From NCBI RefSeq assembly GCF_000765215.1, contig NZ_JPJE01000029.1, positions 1 through 64,000 on the forward strand: 64,000 nucleotides of DNA, given 5' to 3'. Shown in pieces: positions 60,121 through 64,000 of this stretch (positions within the stretch are counted from its first letter, which is position 1; every line of letters begins with the position of its first letter). This DNA comes from Eubacterium sp. ER2. Lineage in GTDB: Bacteria > Bacillota > Clostridia > Lachnospirales > Lachnospiraceae. The notes under the pieces were generated by a model, which saw only the letters and a list, made by a program, of their open reading frames with translations, did no database searches and was not told the origin of the DNA. The position numbers were made by a program, and so were the translations under genes.

Positions 60121-61236
60121 ATGAGGCTGCTGCTACTTACACATTGCTTTTATCCATCTCAGAAAAGAGGCGGTCCCACTGTCAGTATGACGAATATGGC
60201 AAAGTTTGCTGCCGAATTTATGGATGTTTCGGTGGTGACAATCGGATATGATTCCGACGGAACCAAATATAAAGGGATTAATGAAGGGAAGAACTCCATT
60301 TTCGGATGTGATGTATACTATCTGCAAAACAATAGGATGGCAGACTTCTCTGAAATGATTCAAAACATAAATCCCGATGTGATATACATCAGCAGTTTGT
60401 TTAGCTGGCAATACTGTGTACCGGCTCTGCGAATTGCAAAAAAGAAAAAAATCAGAACGATTCTTGCACCAAGAGGAGAGTTGATGCCTTCGGCATTCAG
60501 CATGAAGCATTTTAGAAAAATACTTTATGTGAACTTTTTGAAATGCTTGGGATTATTTCGCAATGTTGAAATTCATGCAACTTCGAGTGATGAATGCAAT
60601 GAGGTTAAGAAGTTTCTTCCTCATGTAAAGATTTTCACTGTGCAGAATTTGCCTATGGTTTCTGCGCTTGTTTCTCAATACATAAAAAAGTCAGTGGGAC
60701 AACTTGAGGTTGCGTTTGTCGGAAGAATCCATCCAATTAAGAATCTGGATGTTGCTTTGAGCATATTAAAGAATATTCGCGGAAATGTTACCATGTATGT
60801 TTACGGTTCATGTGAAGTTCCAGAGTATTATAGTAAATGTAAGGAGATTGCGGATTCTTTACCAGAGAATATTCAGGTTCGTTTTGAAGGCAATGTGCCG
60901 CATGACAGCATACCGCAGATTCTTTCAGGTTATCATGTCTTGCTGTCGCCAACGCAGAGCGAGAATTTTGGACAAGCCATCGTTGAAATGCTGATGCAGC
61001 ACCGACCGGTCGTTATCAGTACAAATACGCCGTGGCGTGAACTAGCGCCTAATCGTGCAGGATATGATATTGCGTTAGATCAGTTAGAAACGTTTGCCGA
61101 GGCAATCAATGGTTTTGTGGATATGACTGACGCAGAATTCAGAGAATGGTGTGATGGTGCAGGAGCATATATCTCAGAAAGATTGAAATTAGGCGAGCTT
61201 GTTGTACAGTATCGTCAAATGTTGGTAGGAGAATAA
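60121..61236 (+). CDS. Glycosyltransferase family 4
   Basis: A 371-residue GT-B enzyme: LLLLTHCFYPSQKRGGPTVS at the N-terminus, VAFVGRIHPIKNLDVALSIL, RFEGNVPHDSIPQILSGYHV, LLSPTQSENFGQAIVEMLMQ. It is a retaining glycosyltransferase that builds the repeat unit. The ATG directly follows the upstream TAA. The next gene starts one base after its stop. Confidence 0.93.
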   Translation: MRLLLLTHCFYPSQKRGGPTVSMTNMAKFAAEFMDVSVVTIGYDSDGTKYKGINEGKNSIFGCDVYYLQNNRMADFSEMIQNINPDVIYISSLFSWQYCVPALRIAKKKKIRTILAPRGELMPSAFSMKHFRKILYVNFLKCLGLFRNVEIHATSSDECNEVKKFLPHVKIFTVQNLPMVSALVSQYIKKSVGQLEVAFVGRIHPIKNLDVALSILKNIRGNVTMYVYGSCEVPEYYSKCKEIADSLPENIQVRFEGNVPHDSIPQILSGYHVLLSPTQSENFGQAIVEMLMQHRPVVISTNTPWRELAPNRAGYDIALDQLETFAEAINGFVDMTDAEFREWCDGAGAYISERLKLGELVVQYRQMLVGE

Positions 61237-62451
61237 ATGATGAAACTGCTTTATATAGGAACGGTCAGTGAAAGTCAGGAATATGAGCGGATCGTTAGAG
61301 AATCCAAGGTAAAACCGTCAGTTGCACCGCAGGCATTTGAAACGGCATTTTTGAACGGAGTAAAAGCAAACGGAGTAAACGATGTTGAGTGTTTTGCCTT
61401 CCCTATGATTGCGTCTTTTCCAGGCAGTAAACTGCTGTATTGGAAAAAAAAGAAGCAAACACTAGAATGCGGTTTCTCTGCAACATGGATTCCATCCATC
61501 AATCTGCCGGTTCTCAAGATGATCAGTCAGGCATTTTCTTCTAAAAAAATGATTAGATCATGGCTGAAAAAACAGGAAAACCCGGAGGATGCCTGCATAT
61601 TGATGTATTCCATCTATGCGCCGATTGCAAAGAATATCCTTCGTTTTGGAAAGAAATATCATTGTAAAACAGTGGTATTTGTTCCGGATTTGCCGGAACA
61701 TATGTATGCTGCCAAGCGGGGATTGCAGGGAATCGGCGCCAGATACTATTATCACTTAGTCAAGAAGCTTCAATCTGAGTTTGACGGATATATCTATCTG
61801 ACTGAAGAAATGAAAAACAGAATTTCTGCTGAGAAGCCATATATTGTTGTAGAGGGTCTGGCAGATGAGAGCCTGTTTGCTGCACCGACTAAGTTATCTG
61901 ACTCTGCAAACTTGCCGATAATTATGTATGCCGGTACACTAAGCAAAAGATATGGGATTGCCGAGCTTGTGGAAGGGTTTCGGCAAACGAATCTTGATGT
62001 ACAACTGCATATTTATGGCTATGGTGATTTTGTATCGGAATTGGAAAAACACATTCAAGCGGATGCTCGCATTCATTATAAAGGTAGAGTCAGCAGAGAG
62101 GTTATTTTGGAAAAAGAGAGAGCAGCAACACTGCTTGTGAACGTCAGGAATCCCAAAGATGATTTTACAGCATATTCCTTTCCCTCAAAAACAATAGAGT
62201 ATATGTCATCAGGAACGCCGTTGCTTACTTCTCGTTTGCCGGGGATACCGCAGGCATATTTTGACTTCTGCTATTCTATTTCCGGGAATGATGTTGCCGA
62301 GATTAAATCTGCACTCGAAACAATTATGGGGTATTCGGATGAGGTTCGCCGAGACATGGGGCAGCGCGCAAGAGATTACATATACGAGAATAAGACGGCA
62401 TTCAAACAGGCGGAGAGAGTACTGAATTTCATAGACCATTTCGAGGATTGA
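61237..62451 (+). CDS. Glycosyltransferase family 4
   Basis: A 404-residue glycosyltransferase with GT-B features (PIIMYAGTLSKRYGIAELVE, LHIYGYGDFVSELEKHIQAD, RIHYKGRVSREVIL, TAYSFPSKTIEYMSSGTPLL). Two ATGs (61237, 61240) follow GGAG; either could start it. It is the third transferase of the locus and is directly coupled to the preceding one. Confidence 0.9.
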   Translation: MMKLLYIGTVSESQEYERIVRESKVKPSVAPQAFETAFLNGVKANGVNDVECFAFPMIASFPGSKLLYWKKKKQTLECGFSATWIPSINLPVLKMISQAFSSKKMIRSWLKKQENPEDACILMYSIYAPIAKNILRFGKKYHCKTVVFVPDLPEHMYAAKRGLQGIGARYYYHLVKKLQSEFDGYIYLTEEMKNRISAEKPYIVVEGLADESLFAAPTKLSDSANLPIIMYAGTLSKRYGIAELVEGFRQTNLDVQLHIYGYGDFVSELEKHIQADARIHYKGRVSREVILEKERAATLLVNVRNPKDDFTAYSFPSKTIEYMSSGTPLLTSRLPGIPQAYFDFCYSISGNDVAEIKSALETIMGYSDEVRRDMGQRARDYIYENKTAFKQAERVLNFIDHFED

Positions 62452-62525
62452 TCAGAGTGTAATATCGCTTTTATAATCCGAAGCGGAGAACGACGCATTT
62501 TTATGCAGTGAAGGGAGAAAGACTG

Positions 62526-63746
62526 ATGAAATATAAAAAACAAAAGTGGATTTGTATAGCGATAGGTCTTTTTCTATGTTTCCCATCGCTAAACTCTGCA
62601 ATTGGCAGCATCATCAAGTTTTTTTTGGGTGCTCAGCTTAAGTTGGGAACATATGTAATTTATACGATATACTTTCTTGTGATGCTGTATGCGTTATATA
62701 AAAATATTCGCAGGATTTCGGTAAGCACCTTTGTAATCACAGTATTTATGATTATTTCATTTATACTGTCAAGTGCTCTGAATAATGTTACGCAATATGT
62801 ATGGACTTCTTTCGGCGATATCATGGGAAATCCGATGTATTTGTTCCTGTTCTATGGATTTTTGGGACTGTACTTAGCGCAATATTTGAAAGATATGCAC
62901 TTACTTTGTTTTTATTTGGATAAATTCACTCTAGCAACGATTATGTTGGCACTGGTTCAATACATTATCGCGCTGCAAAGCGATTTATCTCCGCAGTATA
63001 TGGTTTTCTCGTACAACCTTCTGTTCCCAGCGACGTATTTTTCTTTGAGATGTATGTCAAATTTTAGCCTTAAAAGACTGCTTGGAACAGCAATCGGAGC
63101 TGGATTGATATTGATTGCCGGATGTCGCGGTGCACTTGTTTGTTATATGGTCGCGATTCTTTTATATGTCATTTTTTCAGGCGGTGTTTTCAGGATACGG
63201 AAGGTGGTATCGATTTTATTGTTGCTCCTTGCGATTGTTGTGATCAGTATTTTCTGGGATGAGATTTTAGATGTAGCGATAAAACTGCTTGAATCGATGA
63301 ATATAGACAGTCGAACGCTCACAATGCTGTCAGAGCAGTCCTTTTTTGATGACAGCGGACGCTCTGACATTCAGAAAACAATCATGGATAACATTGGCTT
63401 TTTGCCCAAAGGGCTCTACTATGATCGCATTGTGGCAGATGGCAGCTATGCACACAATTTGTTCTTGGAGCTTGCAATACAGTATGGCATTCTCCTCGGA
63501 GGGGCGATTATAGTATGGTTGTGCTATCATGTGGTACGAAGTGCATTTGTGGCTAGAAAGAATCCGACAGCAAGCATTGTTTTGTATAGCCTGATTGCAA
63601 GCGGACTTATGAGACTGATGTTCTCTAGCAGTTATCTTTTGAACGAACCGGGGCTTTGGTTGCTTATCGGTTTGATATTAAATTTCTATAATGCAAAATA
63701 CGCAAATTCGAGTGAACAGTCAGGAGAAGTATGTTTCAAAAAGTAA
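62526..63746 (+). CDS. Wzy-like polysaccharide polymerase
   Basis: A protein of about 406 residues with around ten membrane helices and a longer outside loop near residues 270-310 (LTMLSEQSFFDDSGRSDIQK, then ...YAHNLFLELAIQYGILLGG). HNLFLELAIQYGI before a helix is typical of the O-antigen ligase/polymerase fold. It joins flipped repeat units outside the membrane. ATG 62526 after AAGGGAGAAAG is preferred to GTG 62508. No Wzx flippase is seen within the window; it should lie beyond the right end. Confidence 0.85.
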   Translation: MKYKKQKWICIAIGLFLCFPSLNSAIGSIIKFFLGAQLKLGTYVIYTIYFLVMLYALYKNIRRISVSTFVITVFMIISFILSSALNNVTQYVWTSFGDIMGNPMYLFLFYGFLGLYLAQYLKDMHLLCFYLDKFTLATIMLALVQYIIALQSDLSPQYMVFSYNLLFPATYFSLRCMSNFSLKRLLGTAIGAGLILIAGCRGALVCYMVAILLYVIFSGGVFRIRKVVSILLLLLAIVVISIFWDEILDVAIKLLESMNIDSRTLTMLSEQSFFDDSGRSDIQKTIMDNIGFLPKGLYYDRIVADGSYAHNLFLELAIQYGILLGGAIIVWLCYHVVRSAFVARKNPTASIVLYSLIASGLMRLMFSSSYLLNEPGLWLLIGLILNFYNAKYANSSEQSGEVCFKK

Positions 63747-64000
63747 AAAGAGTGCTGAAATTGGCATATTATTGGAAAAAATATCATAAATTAGGGGTTC
63801 AATGGTCTGAAGGAGTTGAACTGGGGGGATTTTCAACTATCTTTGAAGGTTACAACAGGTTGGGGCGTAATACTTCGTTCACAGGCAGTATCGGTCGATA
63901 CAGCTATATGGGAGCTGATTGTAAAATCAACGCCGATATTGGCCGCTATTGCTCCATTGCTTCGGATGTATGTACCGTCAACGGGCGTCACCCTACAACA
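63731..64000 (+). CDS. Hexapeptide-repeat acyltransferase, cut by the window end
   Basis: An open frame begins at ATG 63731 after AGGAG, overlaps the polymerase gene by 16 nt and runs off the window after 90 codons. The protein (GVQWSEGVELGGFSTIFEGY, LGRNTSFTGSIGRYSYMGAD, INADIGRYCSIASDVCTVNG, RHPTT) shows the left-handed beta-helix repeats and the NGRHPTT end typical of CatB/Vat-like acetyltransferases. It may O- or N-acetylate the polysaccharide. Confidence 0.88.
   Translation, partial: MFQKVKRVLKLAYYWKKYHKLGVQWSEGVELGGFSTIFEGYNRLGRNTSFTGSIGRYSYMGADCKINADIGRYCSIASDVCTVNGRHPTT

Noticed and set aside
1-64000. CRISPR array, rRNA operon, complete insertion sequence or replication origin
   Set aside because: I looked for regularly spaced repeats, rRNA motifs, transposase signatures and DnaA-box clusters and saw none; the only recombinase is the broken one at 47884-48473.

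Overview
The window looks like the chromosome of a gut-type anaerobic Firmicute, most likely Lachnospiraceae (Clostridium cluster XIVa). Reasons: moderate GC in the core, strong AGGAGG-type ribosome binding sites, frequent TTG/GTG starts, proline-reductase-type proteins, a pyruvate formate-lyase system, a class B sortase, GdpP/RplI/DnaB and RpsF/Ssb/RpsR clusters, and no outer-membrane genes. Species cannot be fixed from this sequence alone.

Layout. 1-7.5 kb: an operon of a DUF3810 membrane protein with PrdD- and PrdE-like proteins; tRNA-Glu and tRNA-Cys; an MNT/HEPN toxin-antitoxin pair whose HEPN gene has an in-frame stop; and two MATE exporters around a PocR-type AraC regulator. 7.5-15.3 kb: a sugar-type ABC importer without an ATPase, a flavodoxin, a class B sortase, rpsF-ssb-rpsR and a lipoprotein. 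15.3-22 kb: D-serine ammonia-lyase, D-amino-acid transaminase and a sulfatase, then MurL-MurD2, an alternative route for putting D-glutamate into peptidoglycan. 22-29.2 kb: AraC regulator, sugar nucleotidyltransferase, galE, gdpP, rplI, dnaB. 29.2-43.4 kb: a small ferredoxin missed by length-limited gene finding; pflA, a separate glycyl-radical subunit and a C-terminally short pyruvate formate-lyase; an orphan sugar-binding lipoprotein; a two-component system; mutS2; a protease-like gene split by an in-frame TGA; yhaM; rlmD.

43.4-48.7 kb is an AT-richer accessory patch of RhuM and KilA-N proteins, gene fragments (including a Fic motif) and a tyrosine recombinase that has lost its middle. From 49 kb to the window end is a surface-polysaccharide locus: a UDP-GlcNAc 4,6-dehydratase-like enzyme, a LoaP-type antiterminator, a duplicated aminotransferase/sugar-phosphate transferase module (first transferase truncated), two ATP-grasp ligases, a UDP-sugar dehydrogenase, three glycosyltransferases, a Wzy-like polymerase and the start of a hexapeptide acetyltransferase.

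The polysaccharide genes suggest a repeat unit begun on an amino-deoxy-sugar, containing a uronic acid and possibly carrying amino acids attached by the ATP-grasp enzymes. The other notable systems are MurL-MurD2, the split pyruvate formate-lyase and several strong unexplained hairpins (2622-2672, 24041-24102, 34673-34782, 39456-39511, 53475-53637). All function calls come from reading motifs and context; no database search was run.
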